NCBI GenBank assembly: GCA_024346935.1
Contig: AP024878.1
Span: 1,116,001-1,180,000, forward strand
From: Vibrio inusitatus
GTDB lineage: Bacteria; Pseudomonadota; Gammaproteobacteria; Enterobacterales; Vibrionaceae
Direction: 5' to 3'
Length of the DNA stretch: 64,000 nt
Part shown: in pieces, positions 11,001-21,091 of the stretch
How positions within the stretch are numbered: the stretch's first letter is position 1
Layout: each line of letters opens with the position of its first letter
The notes under the pieces: model-generated
Databases searched by the model: none
What the model saw: only the letters and a program-made list of their open reading frames with translations
What the model was told of the DNA's origin: nothing
Made by a program: the position numbers and the translations under genes

Positions 11001-12522
11001 GCTATTAGATAAAAGCAGTGAATTGAGTGAGCAGCTAAAGCTGAAACTCACCACAGCAGAACAAGAGAAAGACCGAGCTCGTGAAGGTTTTAAACAAGCA
11101 CAGCAACAGTTCCAACAATACAATCAGTTACTTGCAACATTGAAGAGTTCGCATCAAGCGAAATCGGAAACCGTTCAAGAGTTCCGCCAAGAGCTAACAG
11201 AAGCAGGCATTACTTTAGATGAAGGCATCCTTGATCGCGCTCAAACGCGCAAAGAAAGCTTGCATCAGCGTATTGAAACCTCTCGAACTGCTCAAGCGCA
11301 GATGCAAAAGACACTGACCGCTACAGAGATGGAACTTCGAACGTCAACTAAAGCACTGAAGAAGCAACAAAAAGAGTACTCAGAACTGCGTACCTTCGTT
11401 GTGACGGCAAAAGCTGGCTGGTGTTCGGTTCTTAAGCTTGCAAGAGAGCATGACGTTGAACGCAGATTGCACAAACGTGAACTGGCGTATCTTTCAGAGG
11501 GTGAGCTTCGCTCCATGTCTGATAAATCACTAGGTGCGCTTCGCTTGGCTGTGGCTAATGAAGAAGACCTGCGAGATTCACTGCGAGCATCGGAAGATAC
11601 GGCGTATCCGGAGCGTAAGGTTTTATTCTACATTGCAGTTTATCAGTACCTAAGAGAGCGTATTCGTCAGGATATCATTCACACTGATGATCCTGTAGAA
11701 GCGATCGAAGAAATGGAAGTGGAACTTGCACGTCTGACTGAAGAGTTGAACCAACGAGAGAACCGTTTGGCAATCAGCTCGGAATCGGTATCGAGTATTA
11801 TCAAGAAAACCATACAGCGTGAGCAAAATCGTATTCGCATCTTGAACCAAGGCTTGTCGAATATCCACTTTGGTCAGGTTAAGGGCGTACGACTTAACGT
11901 ACAGATCCGTGAGAGTCATGAAATCTTGTTAAGCAGCTTAGCTTGTCCAGATAAAACACATCAACAGTTGTTTGATAACTCAAGGCTGACCTTCTCCGAA
12001 GCTATGGCGAAGTTATTCCAACGTGTGAACCCTCACATCGACATGGGACAGCGCTCACCACAGGTGATGGGTGAAGAGCTGTTAGATTACCGTAACTACC
12101 TAGAAATGGGTGTTGAGGTAAACCGTGGCTCAGAGGGCTGGTTACAGGCGGAATCTGGAGCACTATCTACGGGTGAGGCGATCGGTACTGGTCAATCTAT
12201 CTTGTTGATGGTCGTTCAGAGCTGGGAAGAAGAATCACGACGCTTACGTAGCAAAGATATTGTTCCGTGTCGCCTGCTGTTCTTGGATGAAGCAGCCCGT
12301 CTTGATGCGAAGTCTATTGCGACCCTGTTCGAGCTGTGTGATCGTTTGAATATGCAATTGTTGATTGCCGCTCCTGAAAATATCAGCCCAGAAAAGGGAA
12401 CCACCTACAAGCTAGTACGTAAGGTATTCAAAGACCATGAACACGTGCATGTGGTTGGTTTGCGTGGCTTTGGTCAACAATCGGTAGGCTCAGAGCCTAT
12501 TGATGAGGCTGAGGTAGTGTAG
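8068..12522 (+). CDS. mukB: chromosome partition protein MukB (SMC-like ATPase)
   Basis: A 1484-residue SMC-like ATPase, the same size as in E. coli. The Walker A motif GGNGAGKST is at residues 34-42. Long coiled-coil arms occupy about 280-640 and 800-1200. The hinge sits near 660-790 and includes [11 protein letters not shown] and [12 protein letters not shown]. The ABC signature [11 protein letters not shown] lies near 1366 and Walker [12 protein letters not shown] near 1405. ATP binding and hydrolysis at the paired heads drive DNA loading together with MukEF. It is the last gene of the operon. Confidence 0.97.
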   Translation: MIERGKYQSLTMVNWNGFFARTFDIDGLVTTLSGGNGAGKSTTMAAFITTLIPDQSLLHFRNTTEAGSSQASRDKGLYGKLQPGVCYSALEVVNSRNQRLVFAVKLQQIAGRDKKVDIKPFVIQGLPSSIKASQLFIETVNETQAKVCQLNEVKERVAQIEGAQFKAFNSITDYHAQMFDFGVVPKKLRNSSDRSKFYRLIEASLYGGISSTITRSLRDYLLPQNGGVKKAFQDMESALRENRITLEAIKNTQADRDLFKHLLTESTNYVAADYMRHANQRRSKLEATLGLRAELFSNRQQIIDNNALLNTTQQQLETVLEEHSALEQDHQSAIDYLQLVQNALQQQQKIARYEEDLIELSERLEEQIMVVEEAQEALIMAEEQSELTEQEVDSLKSQLADYQQALDVQQTRALQYQQAVKALEETRVLCDLDIESVDQIPALIAELTTQQQKKTQQILSLKHKLDINSAGVEQFNKAFELVKHLDPDCERSNAALFAKNALAKAVTANNDAQQLTHWQSQKQDLTKAVAKQQAVRSLVSDYQQQFATLLVDEADLEVEYERQSQTIETAEQSIESGRENLIEMRRNEQQINSEIQRFETIAPRWIKANDALNQLSEQTDADLNNAHSVMASMQLVLESEKALLSTKDGLAIRRTQVEKEIEALGTPGGANDARLKALADSLGGVLLSEIYDDITLEDAPYFSAMYGPARHAIVVSDMSGVKERLVEFDDCPDDVYILEGDVDAFDESQFEVEEFEGAVCVQVSEQQLRFSRFPKVPLFGRAARESRLEILREERDQLIEDYAKASFDAQKAQRLYQAFNDFVANHAQVAFEDDPEQSISSLRNQRNTLIEKLSTTQSAETEYKAALAKAKKALSALDKITPSLHLLEDESLSERLEEIEQKLELLSESKRYLDQFGQTLQKLEPIANALEADPEQFDAIQAEYEALDQALQLNKQKAFALSNVLGRKAHFAYADSVKLLDKSSELSEQLKLKLTTAEQEKDRAREGFKQAQQQFQQYNQLLATLKSSHQAKSETVQEFRQELTEAGITLDEGILDRAQTRKESLHQRIETSRTAQAQMQKTLTATEMELRTSTKALKKQQKEYSELRTFVVTAKAGWCSVLKLAREHDVERRLHKRELAYLSEGELRSMSDKSLGALRLAVANEEDLRDSLRASEDTAYPERKVLFYIAVYQYLRERIRQDIIHTDDPVEAIEEMEVELARLTEELNQRENRLAISSESVSSIIKKTIQREQNRIRILNQGLSNIHFGQVKGVRLNVQIRESHEILLSSLACPDKTHQQLFDNSRLTFSEAMAKLFQRVNPHIDMGQRSPQVMGEELLDYRNYLEMGVEVNRGSEGWLQAESGALSTGEAIGTGQSILLMVVQSWEEESRRLRSKDIVPCRLLFLDEAARLDAKSIATLFELCDRLNMQLLIAAPENISPEKGTTYKLVRKVFKDHEHVHVVGLRGFGQQSVGSEPIDEAEVV

Positions 12523-12539
12523 TACTGGTGAGAGATGTG

Positions 12540-12662
12540 CGTCCTAGGATCCTGGATAAGTTCTATGAACTTTCCAGGATGACGTTGCCTTAAAATGAAA
12601 CACAATAGCAAGATCGTCATACTGGAAACCACATAGTGGTTATCCAGTATCTTGGCGAGTGC
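12540..12662. repeat. two palindromic repeats after mukB
   Basis: Unit one (12540-12584) folds as ATCCTGGATAAGTTC paired with GAACTTTCCAGGAT and ends in GACG. Unit two (12614-12662) starts CGTCAT and pairs ATACTGGAAACCAC with GTGGTTATCCAGTAT. It then continues with ATCTTGGCGAGTGC, as in the 2.1 kb cluster. They belong to the same dispersed family. The first could help terminate mukB transcription. Confidence 0.75.
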
Positions 12663-12687
12663 CCAACCTAGTATATTTTCAAACCCT

Positions 12688-13521
12688 CTACAGCAAATCC
12701 AACGTATGCTGATAGCGATATTGATACCCCAGCTTTACCGACTTCGAGCTATCAATACGCTTATCCGGCGTATCAACAACTTCAGGTAAAACAGCATCAA
12801 GATTTCGTGATTTTATAGCCGCTTGATAAAACTGAGCTTTATCACAAGTGTTGGGCGTCGAGGCGTTAATGATGTCCAGCTTGATATGGTTCATGGCAAA
12901 CTCAATCACACCTACCGCATCGACCCTATGTAACATGTTTGCAGGAGCATGGCGACTTACCGAGCGTAGTCGGGTTGCAAAGCGTGAAGGGTGGCGTATC
13001 TCATCGACTAGTCCACTGCAGCGGATCACCACATAATCAACTCCACTATCTATGACTCTTTGCTCAGCTTGCAACAGAGCACGACTTTTATCGGAAAATT
13101 CATTTTTGCCAACAGCCAACTCTAGGCTGGCATCTTCCTCTTTCATATCTTTCGATTCAGAAGGGTAGACTGCGGTCGAGCTAATCATTATGACTTTGCT
13201 AGCCCCACCTTGTTTGGCCGCTTCACACACTTGTTGCCAGTTATTGGCATAACTGTCCCAATCAGGAGTCGCACTGCGTCTGAAGCCCGGCGTAATGCAC
13301 CCAATAACAACCTCTATTTGTGATTGCTTAATGAGTGATGCTAGGGACTGTATGGAGGGTAAAGGGAGTTGTAATTGGTGAGCAGATAGGCCCAACTCAA
13401 GACTTTCTTTGATGCTCTCATGACTAGAATTGGTCACATGAACAGTATGATTTGAGGCGCTAAGTTGTTTGGCTAGTGGGCGGCCAAGCCAACCTGCGCC
13501 TATAATTAAGACAGCAGTCAT
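12688..13521 (-). CDS. NAD(P)-binding SDR-like epimerase/dehydratase family protein (YeeZ-like)
   Basis: A 277-residue protein of the extended SDR (epimerase/dehydratase) superfamily, most like the YeeZ group. The N-terminal nucleotide-binding motif is GAGWLG (residues 7-12). Further on is MISSTAVYPSE, the position of the usual catalytic Ser/Thr. The canonical YxxxK is not obvious, so enzymatic activity is uncertain. The substrate is unknown. The ATG is 2 bases after the TIGR02647-like gene stop, so the two are an operon. Confidence 0.82.
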   Translation of the reverse strand: MTAVLIIGAGWLGRPLAKQLSASNHTVHVTNSSHESIKESLELGLSAHQLQLPLPSIQSLASLIKQSQIEVVIGCITPGFRRSATPDWDSYANNWQQVCEAAKQGGASKVIMISSTAVYPSESKDMKEEDASLELAVGKNEFSDKSRALLQAEQRVIDSGVDYVVIRCSGLVDEIRHPSRFATRLRSVSRHAPANMLHRVDAVGVIEFAMNHIKLDIINASTPNTCDKAQFYQAAIKSRNLDAVLPEVVDTPDKRIDSSKSVKLGYQYRYQHTLDLL

Positions 13522-13523
13522 AT

Positions 13524-13757
13524 TTAGTGACTAAGTGCTCTCAATACTTTTTCGGCATGCTCTGCGATTTCAATGCCTTCATCCGTGAGATAACCACCAT
13601 CACTTAGAGTACATAAATTTTTGTCGAACAGCCTTTTGACTGCAAGTTGTATATGTTCTTCTGCGTCACTGTGTACTTTGATACCGGTTGCAGCGCTGCT
13701 TAAATCGAATTGAAGAAGTAGATTAAGTTCATCGATCAATAGTTGGTTGAATTTCAT
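13524..13757 (-). CDS. small conserved protein, TIGR02647-like
   Basis: A 77-residue soluble protein with the pattern ELNLLLQFDL..GIKVH..A, an apparent helical hairpin, then LSDGGYLTDEGIEIAEHA. This resembles the TIGR02647 family of short gammaproteobacterial proteins, some of which are annotated as DNA-binding. The winged-helix-like ending 'GGYLTDEG' is what suggests that label. No direct function is known. It is the first gene of a two-gene minus-strand unit. Confidence 0.78.
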   Translation of the reverse strand: MKFNQLLIDELNLLLQFDLSSAATGIKVHSDAEEHIQLAVKRLFDKNLCTLSDGGYLTDEGIEIAEHAEKVLRALSH

Positions 13758-14286
13758 GCTTTTTCCTTTTTGATACTTTCTTCCACAGTAGGACCGGAAT
13801 AGCAGTGAATCAACAACAAACAGTAAAAAACGTTATCTATATCCTACGCTCGCTCAATTGTTCATCACTAAAGAGTATTTTTAAGGAAATTTAAAAGATT
13901 TGTCATTATCGCGTAAAAAAAGTCAAATTTAACATTGACTCTCTGTCAGCCCAGACCCGACAAGACTTTACACTTTTTATCCACAATTATTGTGGATAAC
14001 CGCGGTAGAGTTTAAAAAATAGAGGTGTTCAAAAAAGCATCACTAGGCGTGATAAAGTAAATGAAATTAGCTATTTACATTTATGTTCAAATCGAGTTTC
14101 GGCAAATTGTGCACTTTAAACATTTCATCAGTGATCCTGAGGCTTATTCAAGCTGTGAATAACTCGTTTTAATAGGGAATATCAACGGCAACAACTGGAT
14201 AGATCAAGGATATGGTCTAAGTTTTTAGTATTGGCTCATCGTGGCATCGCTGTGGTGAATGAATAACAATAATCAAGGCAATATGT
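13758..14286. other. 529-base non-coding region upstream of torECA
   Basis: AT-rich and without a credible gene. It holds the inverted DnaA-box palindrome at 13977-13999 and a third DnaA-box match TGTGAATAA at 14154-14162. Three decamers around TGTTCA lie at 13858-13867, 14025-14034 and 14083-14092 and resemble the E. coli TorR box CTGTTCATAT at 7-8 of 10 positions. It must contain promoters for torECA (plus strand) and the TIGR02647-like gene (minus strand). Confidence 0.6.
13977..13999. promoter_or_regulatory. inverted pair of perfect DnaA boxes
   Basis: TTATCCACA, five bases, then TGTGGATAA: two copies of the strongest DnaA-box consensus in opposite orientation. Together they form a perfect 11-bp-arm palindrome with one central base. 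The sequence match is exact. Whether DnaA binds here, or the palindrome acts as an RNA hairpin, is inference. Confidence 0.7.
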
Positions 14287-14463
14287 ATGAGTGATATGAA
14301 TAATATCCAAGAAGAAGAAAAGCGCTCGCTTGAATGGAAAGCGTTTTTTTTCATCGCAGTCGTTCTATTTCCAATCCTGAGCGTGGTATTTGTGGGCGGG
14401 TATGGTTTTGTAGTCTGGATGCTTCAAGTGTTTGTGTGGGGCCCACCTGGCGTTCATGGCTAA
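14287..14463 (+). CDS. torE: TorE/NapE-family small membrane protein
   Basis: A 58-residue protein with one hydrophobic helix (about residues 19-49) and a short charged N-terminus rich in Glu. It ends WGPPGVHG, the ending typical of the NapE/TorE family. These small inner-membrane proteins are encoded with periplasmic nitrate or TMAO reductases; their exact function is unsettled. The gene lies 42 bases upstream of torC in the same direction, giving the torECA order known from Shewanella and vibrios. Confidence 0.87.
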   Translation: MSDMNNIQEEEKRSLEWKAFFFIAVVLFPILSVVFVGGYGFVVWMLQVFVWGPPGVHG

Positions 14464-14505
14464 GCTAGATGCAACTCAGACAACTGAATTAAGAGCGAGA
14501 GCAAG

Positions 14506-15690
14506 ATGAAGTCACTAATCGTCAAATTATGGAAAACGATGGGGCGTCCAGCAAAGCACATAAGTTTGGGCGTGCTCACACTGGGCGGCTTTTTAGCAGG
14601 GGTTATTTTTTGGGGCGGATTTAATACTGCACTTGAAGCGACCAATACTGAAGAGTTTTGTATCAGCTGTCACACCATGCGTGACAACGTTTACGAAGAA
14701 CTTCAAACAACGGTTCACTGGAAAAATCATTCGGGTGTCCGTGCAACCTGCCCAGATTGTCACGTCCCTCATGAATGGACGGCTAAGATAGCGCGTAAGA
14801 TCCAGGCTTCCAAAGAAGTGTATGCCCAGATTTTTGGGGATTTAGATACACCTGAAAAGTTCGAAGCACGTCGCTTTGAGCTAGCACGCCATGAATGGGA
14901 CCGCTTTTCTGCTAACCAATCTATGGAATGTAAAAACTGCCACAACTACGATTCGATGGATTACGAGTTGATGTCTCCAACAGCTCGTATTCAAATGAAG
15001 CAAGCGGCTGAGCGAGATCAAAGCTGTTTGGATTGTCATAAAGGTATTGCTCATAAACTGCCTGAAAAAATGGATACTTCCGGTGGTATGGTTGGTGAGC
15101 TAGAACAGATTGCACACTCAACCTCTTACTCTAAAGACTCTTCTTATGTGTCTGTTCGTCACCTTCCTCTATACGAAGACAAAGACCTTTCTGTTGAAGC
15201 GGGTCTATTAAATCCTGCATCTCAGATTAAGGTTCTTCAGGTTACTGACAAAGCTCTGCAAGTTGAAATTAGCGGCTGGCGTAAAGACAAAGGCTTTGGT
15301 CGAGTTATTCAAGAAGATTTTGGCATGAATATCCCAGTGGGTTCCCTACTTAAAGAAGCTGCGCAAAGCGATGCTATTGTGCAAAGCTTTGAAGAAAAAG
15401 AAGATGAGCTGACCGGTTTACCATGGAGTCGAGTGGTAGCAACGGTTTGGATGAAACCAGAAGCACTAGTAGAAGGTTACGGGCCGATTTGGGAGCGTGC
15501 GGGTGAGTCATACACCGTAAACTGCTCGACTTGCCATACACAGCCAGCACCAGCACACTTTAGTGCTAACGCATGGCCAGGAATGTTTAATGGTATGTCA
15601 GCATTCGTAAACCTAGATACTGATAGTGAAGCCTTGGTATTGAAATACCTACAGAAACATTCATCTGATTTTTCAGATGAGCATCACTAA
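14506..15690 (+). CDS. torC: pentaheme c-type cytochrome TorC
   Basis: A 394-residue membrane-anchored quinol dehydrogenase of the NapC/NirT family. It passes electrons from the quinol pool to periplasmic TorA. One N-terminal membrane anchor lies at about residues 20-40. Four CxxCH heme sites are in the NapC-like part: Cys52-His56, Cys82-His86, Cys142-His146 and Cys174-His178. The fifth, at Cys340-His344, lies in the TorC-specific C-terminal domain. Five hemes and this length match the TorC group rather than tetraheme NapC. The next gene, torA, starts 19 bases after the stop. Confidence 0.94.
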   Translation: MKSLIVKLWKTMGRPAKHISLGVLTLGGFLAGVIFWGGFNTALEATNTEEFCISCHTMRDNVYEELQTTVHWKNHSGVRATCPDCHVPHEWTAKIARKIQASKEVYAQIFGDLDTPEKFEARRFELARHEWDRFSANQSMECKNCHNYDSMDYELMSPTARIQMKQAAERDQSCLDCHKGIAHKLPEKMDTSGGMVGELEQIAHSTSYSKDSSYVSVRHLPLYEDKDLSVEAGLLNPASQIKVLQVTDKALQVEISGWRKDKGFGRVIQEDFGMNIPVGSLLKEAAQSDAIVQSFEEKEDELTGLPWSRVVATVWMKPEALVEGYGPIWERAGESYTVNCSTCHTQPAPAHFSANAWPGMFNGMSAFVNLDTDSEALVLKYLQKHSSDFSDEHH

Positions 15691-15709
15691 TTCTGGACGG
15701 AGAGAAAAA

Positions 15710-18175
15710 ATGTCATTATCAAGAAGAAGCTTTCTGAAAGGGTTAGGCGCATCAGGTGCTGCGGCATCGGTGATCGGTCCCAGTTTATTAGTTTCAAGCT
15801 CTGCTAGCGCTGCCTCAGAAACAGAAGGTGTATGGAAGACGTCAGGATCTCACTGGGGCGCTTTTCGCGCTCGAGTATGGGCCGGTAAAGTTCAAGAGAT
15901 AAAACCACTGGAAGCGGATAAGTACCCGACCGAGATGCTAAATGGTATCAAGGGCATTATCTACAGCCCATCGCGTATTCGCTATCCAATGGTTCGCTTA
16001 GATTGGCTGAAGAAACATAAGTACGCGACAGATACACGGGGTAATAACCGCTTTGTTCGTGTGACTTGGGATGAGGCGCTTGACCTCTTCTATCGAGAAC
16101 TTGAACGTGTTCAAAAAGATTATGGTCCTTGGGCACTGCATGCAGGCCAAACAGGTTGGCGTCAAACAGGTCAAATGCACAGCTGTAACAACCATATGCA
16201 GCGCGCTATTGGTTTGCATGGTTACTCAGTTAAGAAGGTAGGGGACTACTCTACAGGTGCTGGTCAAACCATATTACCTTATGTTCTAGGTTCTACCGAA
16301 GTGTATGCACAAGGTACTTCCTGGGAGCTTATCTTAGAGAACAGTGACAACATCATTATCTGGGCAAATGACCCCGTGAAGAACCTTCAAGTAGGTTGGA
16401 CCTGTGAAACCCATGAATCGTTTGAGTATCTTGAGCAACTAAAAGAGAAAGTCGCTAAGAAAGAGATCAATGTGATCTCGGTAGATCCGGTTAAAAATAA
16501 GACTCAGCAATACCTTGGCAATGAACACTTGTATGTGAATCCACAAACTGATGTGGCGTTCATGTTAGGTATGGCGCATACGCTGTATACCGAAGATCTG
16601 TACGATAAGAAATTTATCGAACTGTATTGTCTCGGCTTCAAAGAATTTGTGCCTTATATGATGGGTGAAACCAAAGATAAGGTAGAAAAAACTCCAGAAT
16701 GGGCGGCGGCAATCTGTGGTGTATCTGCAGACAAGATTCGTGAATTTGCTCGCATGCTAGTGAGCGGTCGCACACAGATCTTGTTTGGTTGGTGTATACA
16801 GCGTCAAGAGCATGGTGAACAACCCTATTGGATGGGTGCTGTATTAGCCTCTATGATTGGTCAAATTGGCTTGCCAGGCGGTGGTGTATCCTACGGTCAC
16901 CATTACTCAGGTATTGGCGTCTCCTCTACAGGTTTTGGTGCGCCAGGTTCTTACCCGCTGAATATTGATACGGGTCAGGAGCCTAAATACACCAACAAGG
17001 ACTATAACGGTTACAGCAGTGTGATTCCTGTTGCCCGTTGGATTGATTGTCTCTTGGAGCCTGGCAAAAAAATTCAAGCTAATGGTAGTGAAGTGACACT
17101 CCCTGCCTACAAAATGATGGTGATCAGTGGTAACAACCCTTGGCATCACCATCAAGATCGTAACAATATGAAGAAGGCTTTCCAGAACCTTCAAACCATG
17201 GTGACCATCGACTTTGCTTGGACTGCTACCTGTCGATTCTCAGATATCGTTTTGCCCGCTTGTACCCAGTTTGAGCGCAATGATATTGATGGTTATGGTG
17301 CGTATTCAGGCCGTGGTCTAGTTGCGATGCATAAACTGGTAGACCCACTGTTCCAGTCTAAAACTGACTTTGACATCATGACAGAGCTTACGGCTCGTTG
17401 GGGGCGAGACAAAGATTACACTCGCGGTATGTCAGAAATGGAATGGGTCAAGAGTTTATACGATGGCTGTAAGGCATCTAATGCGAAGTTCAACCTTCCA
17501 GAGTTTGAAGAATTCTGGGAAAAAGGCTTCTTAGACTTCGGTAAGGGTAAGCCTTGGACTCGTCATGCGGATTTCCGTGAAGATCCAGAGATCAGTGCTT
17601 TAGGTACTCCATCGGGCTTTATCGAAATTACCAGTCGTACTATAGGGCGTTATGGTTACGAGCATTGCCAAGAACATCCTATGTGGTTTGAGAAGTCAGA
17701 ACGCTCACATGGTGGACCAGGCTCTGATAAACATCCCTATTGGTTGCAATCTTGTCACCCAGACAAGCGCCTTCACTCACAGATGTGCGAATCTGAAGAG
17801 TTCCGAGCAACGTATGCGGTACAGGGGCGCGAACCGTGTTACCTAAACCCTAAAGATGCGAAAGCCAAAGGAATTAAAGATGGTGATTTGATTCGCGTAT
17901 TTAATGATCGTGGGCAGCTTCTTGCAGGGGCCGTGGTGAGTGACCACTACCCTGAAGGTGTGATTCGAATTGAAGAGGGTGCATGGTATGGACCTCTCAA
18001 CGAGAAAATAGGCGCAATAGATACCTATGGCGATCCAAACACTCTAACTCAAGACATTCCTTCATCAGAGTTGGCGCAAGCTACATCAGCCAATACTTGT
18101 TTGGTGAATATTGAGAAATTCAAGGGTGAAGTACCTCCGGTTACTGCCTTTGGTGGACCACTAGAGGTTTCTTAA
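15710..18175 (+). CDS. torA: trimethylamine-N-oxide reductase TorA
   Basis: An 821-residue bis-MGD molybdoenzyme that reduces TMAO to trimethylamine in the periplasm. The Tat signal [10 protein letters not shown] is at residues 4-13, with cleavage expected after the Ala-rich stretch near residue 36. The molybdenum ligand should be the serine in GDYSTGAGQ (about Ser181), as in the DMSO-reductase/TorA group. There is no N-terminal Fe-S cysteine motif, which also fits TorA. ATG 15710 is preferred because GGACGGAGAG precedes it and it places the Tat motif at the start; an ATG at 15677 overlaps torC. The cognate chaperone gene torD is at 3.6 kb. Confidence 0.95.
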   Translation: MSLSRRSFLKGLGASGAAASVIGPSLLVSSSASAASETEGVWKTSGSHWGAFRARVWAGKVQEIKPLEADKYPTEMLNGIKGIIYSPSRIRYPMVRLDWLKKHKYATDTRGNNRFVRVTWDEALDLFYRELERVQKDYGPWALHAGQTGWRQTGQMHSCNNHMQRAIGLHGYSVKKVGDYSTGAGQTILPYVLGSTEVYAQGTSWELILENSDNIIIWANDPVKNLQVGWTCETHESFEYLEQLKEKVAKKEINVISVDPVKNKTQQYLGNEHLYVNPQTDVAFMLGMAHTLYTEDLYDKKFIELYCLGFKEFVPYMMGETKDKVEKTPEWAAAICGVSADKIREFARMLVSGRTQILFGWCIQRQEHGEQPYWMGAVLASMIGQIGLPGGGVSYGHHYSGIGVSSTGFGAPGSYPLNIDTGQEPKYTNKDYNGYSSVIPVARWIDCLLEPGKKIQANGSEVTLPAYKMMVISGNNPWHHHQDRNNMKKAFQNLQTMVTIDFAWTATCRFSDIVLPACTQFERNDIDGYGAYSGRGLVAMHKLVDPLFQSKTDFDIMTELTARWGRDKDYTRGMSEMEWVKSLYDGCKASNAKFNLPEFEEFWEKGFLDFGKGKPWTRHADFREDPEISALGTPSGFIEITSRTIGRYGYEHCQEHPMWFEKSERSHGGPGSDKHPYWLQSCHPDKRLHSQMCESEEFRATYAVQGREPCYLNPKDAKAKGIKDGDLIRVFNDRGQLLAGAVVSDHYPEGVIRIEEGAWYGPLNEKIGAIDTYGDPNTLTQDIPSSELAQATSANTCLVNIEKFKGEVPPVTAFGGPLEVS

Positions 18176-18190
18176 GCTTCTTTTGGCTCT

Positions 18191-18263
18191 CGTCATGCCC
18201 GAGTGCATTAATCGAGCATCTTGTTTAATAAAAGGTCCCCGATAAAAGCACTCGGGGACGACG
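18191..18263. repeat. CGTCAT-bounded palindromic repeat
   Basis: Begins CGTCATGCCCGAGTGC and ends GCACTCGGGGACGACG, giving a long imperfect stem GAGTGC / GCACTC with flanking pairs. It lies directly after torA and belongs to the dispersed family seen elsewhere in the window. Confidence 0.65.
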
Positions 18264-18297
18264 ATAAGTGTTCGGCTGAACATTTAAGCTGTAATCT

Positions 18298-18327
18298 AAA
18301 ACCACCGCTTAAACTCGGTGGTTTTTT
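18298..18327 (+). terminator. terminator downstream of torECA
   Basis: Perfect 9-bp stem AAACCACCG / CGGTGGTTT with an 8-base loop, followed by a run of T. Confidence 0.9.
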
Positions 18328-18457
18328 TATGCTTTTACTAATGAGGTGTAGATGCGATGATTTGCTGTACTTATAACCGAAATAATAACAACTAATTTCT
18401 TTATCAAAAGGTGTGATTGTATCTTGCGTACAATTTCAGTTGATGATGAGAAAGACA

Positions 18458-18886
18458 ATGAGAACAAGCCTAATAAAGTTAAGTAGCGTACTAAGTATTG
18501 TGGTTATGGTAGGGTGCTCATCACCTGCATTTGATGCTGAAAATGAAAATGCAGCTCGCAACCGAGGTGCAGCCGGTGGTGCTCTAGTTGGGGCAACACT
18601 AGGTGCTCTGACTGGTGAACCGGAACTGGCGGTCATGGGAGCTGTTGCTGGTGGCGTGACTGGTGGTGTTGCTGGTTCTATGAAAGACTTAGAAGACTCT
18701 CGTTCAGCAGACCAAAACCAGGTGCTTGCTGATGGTATCAGTCAGGACAACCGTAGCGATGCAGAAAAGCGTCTTGCTGAGCTAGAAGCTGAAATTCGAA
18801 TCAAAGAGCTAGAGGCGAAGCTAGCCGAATACGAGGACGCAGAGTTAGCCGATCACGATGAAGTGGAGCAATTGCCGGCGAGCTAG
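18458..18886 (+). CDS. glycine-zipper lipoprotein, hypothetical
   Basis: A 142-residue predicted lipoprotein. The N-terminus is a signal peptide ending in the lipobox VMVGC (lipidated Cys about residue 20). A glycine-zipper segment (about residues 35-75) with repeated GGALVGA and GAVAGGVTGG motifs follows. The C-terminus is a charged heptad-like helix (residues 95-130). Glycine-zipper lipoproteins are usually outer-membrane or periplasmic, and some associate with OmpA-like proteins. ATG 18458 is used because it gives a clean signal peptide; upstream in-frame starts add residues that do not fit one. Function unknown. Confidence 0.8.
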   Translation: MRTSLIKLSSVLSIVVMVGCSSPAFDAENENAARNRGAAGGALVGATLGALTGEPELAVMGAVAGGVTGGVAGSMKDLEDSRSADQNQVLADGISQDNRSDAEKRLAELEAEIRIKELEAKLAEYEDAELADHDEVEQLPAS

Positions 18887-18932
18887 TGCTTTGAGCTAAC
18901 GGTTTGTTAAAGAAAATAGTCTTTAGTCTATG

Positions 18933-18961
18933 GCCACCAACTTAAGTTTGGTGGCTTTTTT
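18933..18961 (+). terminator. terminator of the glycine-zipper lipoprotein gene
   Basis: Stem GCCACCAA / TTGGTGGC followed by seven T. Confidence 0.88.
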
Positions 18962-18993
18962 GTCTCTGCTATTTATGAGGTTAAATGACAGGC

Positions 18994-19107
18994 AAAAAAA
19001 AAGCCGACCACGAAAAAACGTGCGATCGGCTTGTATTCTTGTGAACAAAAAACTACGTTCACTAACAACGTCAGTTGGCTAGGTGATCCTTGGCTTAAAA
19101 GGATCAC
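18994..19107 (-). ncRNA. qrr: Qrr quorum-sensing small RNA
   Basis: On the minus strand a transcript of about 113 bases has the full Qrr architecture. First is a 5' stem-loop GTGATCCTT / AAGGATCAC. Then comes the almost invariant single-stranded core containing GCCAACTGACGTTGTTAGTG (core 19057-19082), then a stem GTGAAC / GTTCAC (19041-19062). Last is a strong terminator stem (19001-19032) with a long T run. In vibrios, Qrr RNAs act with Hfq at low cell density to repress the LuxR/HapR master regulator and other mRNAs. A sigma-54 promoter and a LuxO-type site lie upstream. Identity rests on the core sequence and the promoter; which Qrr paralogue it is cannot be told. Confidence 0.94.
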
Positions 19108-19116
19108 TATAGCTAA

Positions 19117-19133
19117 TGCACTATGCGTGCCAA
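19117..19133 (-). promoter_or_regulatory. sigma-54 promoter of qrr
   Basis: On the minus strand TTGGCACGCATAGTGCA matches the -24/-12 consensus TGGCAC-N5-TTGC, with the required 12-base spacing between GG and GC. It predicts a transcription start at about 19107, exactly at the 5' stem of Qrr. Confidence 0.9.
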
Positions 19134-19195
19134 CTTTCTGGATTAATTATTAAGTCTTTGTTATTTAAAGATTAAACTTTAAAGTTTAACTATAT

Positions 19196-19208
19196 TTGCA
19201 AATTGCAT
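19196..19208 (-). promoter_or_regulatory. LuxO-type upstream activator site
   Basis: On the plus strand TTGCAAATTGCAT matches the LuxO-site pattern TTGCA-N3-TGCAA at all but one position. It is about 90 bases upstream of the predicted qrr start, a normal distance for a sigma-54 activator. Further TGCA half-sites follow at 19217-19256. The binding protein is inferred. Confidence 0.72.
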
Positions 19209-19302
19209 TTTCATAATGCAAAGAAAATTAGACTTTTGCATATGTGTGCCCGTGCATATTTTCAGCGTTTAATTTAAATGCACCTGTAATCATATGTTGA
19301 AA

Positions 19303-20298
19303 TTAGATAAAGAATCTAAACACTAAGGTTTCTAGTGCCACTATGAAAAATAGGGCAGGGAAGACAATTCTCGAAATGATATCTAATCTATGGGCAAGCT
19401 CTAATTTACCATCCTTGGCTAGTGCAGATGTTGCAATACACTGCAATAAGCTTGCGAACACCAAGATAGTCGATGCCAAAATAAAATAGTCTAGGCTAGT
19501 TAAATAAGGCAGACGGGGTAAAATGGTATCGGCAGAAAATCGGTACGCTATTAAAGTCAACATCGACGTTATAGCAATACCCACATTGCTCGCAACGTTA
19601 AGCGGGTCCATCCAAAATACTGCCCAAGACATTGCGACAATCAGTGCTAATGGCAAGATCATCTTTAGAATGTAGTAACTACTGAGTCTTTCTGCAGTAA
19701 AGCCGTAATTGATACCTGCGACATTGATGGTGTCATTTTGATAAGGACGATAGGCTTTCGTTTCAGCAAACCAATCTAGGATACGCCAGTCAGCAAGGGA
19801 TAAACTGCTCGCGATGCCAGAGAATTCTTGTATATCGACCATTTCAATTTCATTCGGATTATATCCAGGGGCAACCAAATGAAAGTTGAAGTCCTGTATA
19901 TCAAATGGGAAACGGTTTAAGTGCATTGCTTGCGAATAACTTCCCCAACTAGCCACCAAGAATGATACTTGCCCTTCAGGAGTAATAGAAACGCTGTCTT
20001 TGTTGTGAAAGAAGATCTTTTGCTGACTTACAATCTGGAACTGAGGGTGCCAAACCTCATCTAAGTCTTTTGTAATCGGCTCTGGGCCAGGGTGCGCTTC
20101 ACGACTATCTTTCCAACTTAAGCGATAGAAAAGACGAATATCAAAGCTCTGTGATGAAGTATCAATACCATCTACGTCAGCAACAAATAGGGCAGTATTA
20201 ATTTTTAAAGGGAGATCACCAGGCGGTAAACCCTTAGAGGCGAGTGTGGTAGGGACTAAAAAAAATAGCGTTAATATTAAAATTCCAATTGTTCGCAT
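19303..20298 (-). CDS. pentameric ligand-gated ion channel homologue
   Basis: A 331-residue prokaryotic Cys-loop-receptor-like channel (neurotransmitter-gated ion-channel family). A signal peptide lies at residues 1-20. The extracellular beta-sandwich includes WHPQFQIVSQQ and the loop signature RFPFDIQDF, without the two cysteines of animal receptors, as in GLIC/ELIC-type proteins. Four membrane helices follow; M1 is YYILKMILPLALIVAMSWAVF and M2 begins NVGIAITSMLTLIAYRF. ATG 20298 is used because GGAG lies nine bases upstream; a TTG at 20328 would extend it. The ligand is unknown. Its 3' end faces the qrr promoter region. Confidence 0.88.
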   Translation of the reverse strand: MRTIGILILTLFFLVPTTLASKGLPPGDLPLKINTALFVADVDGIDTSSQSFDIRLFYRLSWKDSREAHPGPEPITKDLDEVWHPQFQIVSQQKIFFHNKDSVSITPEGQVSFLVASWGSYSQAMHLNRFPFDIQDFNFHLVAPGYNPNEIEMVDIQEFSGIASSLSLADWRILDWFAETKAYRPYQNDTINVAGINYGFTAERLSSYYILKMILPLALIVAMSWAVFWMDPLNVASNVGIAITSMLTLIAYRFSADTILPRLPYLTSLDYFILASTILVFASLLQCIATSALAKDGKLELAHRLDIISRIVFPALFFIVALETLVFRFFI

Positions 20299-20359
20299 CG
20301 GCAGTCGCTCCATCAACTTGATCTTCAAATTATAGAGCGATTACCGTGTAACGTCGGAT

Positions 20360-21091
<732 letters not shown>

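Noticed and set aside
8068..12522. Several minus-strand open frames within mukB
   Set aside because: They are antisense shadows of the coiled-coil coding sequence without start signals or family resemblance.
13758..14286. Replication origin because of DnaA boxes
   Set aside because: There are only three boxes, no AT-rich unwinding repeats with adjacent dnaA, dnaN, gidA or rctB genes, and the flanking genes are ordinary.
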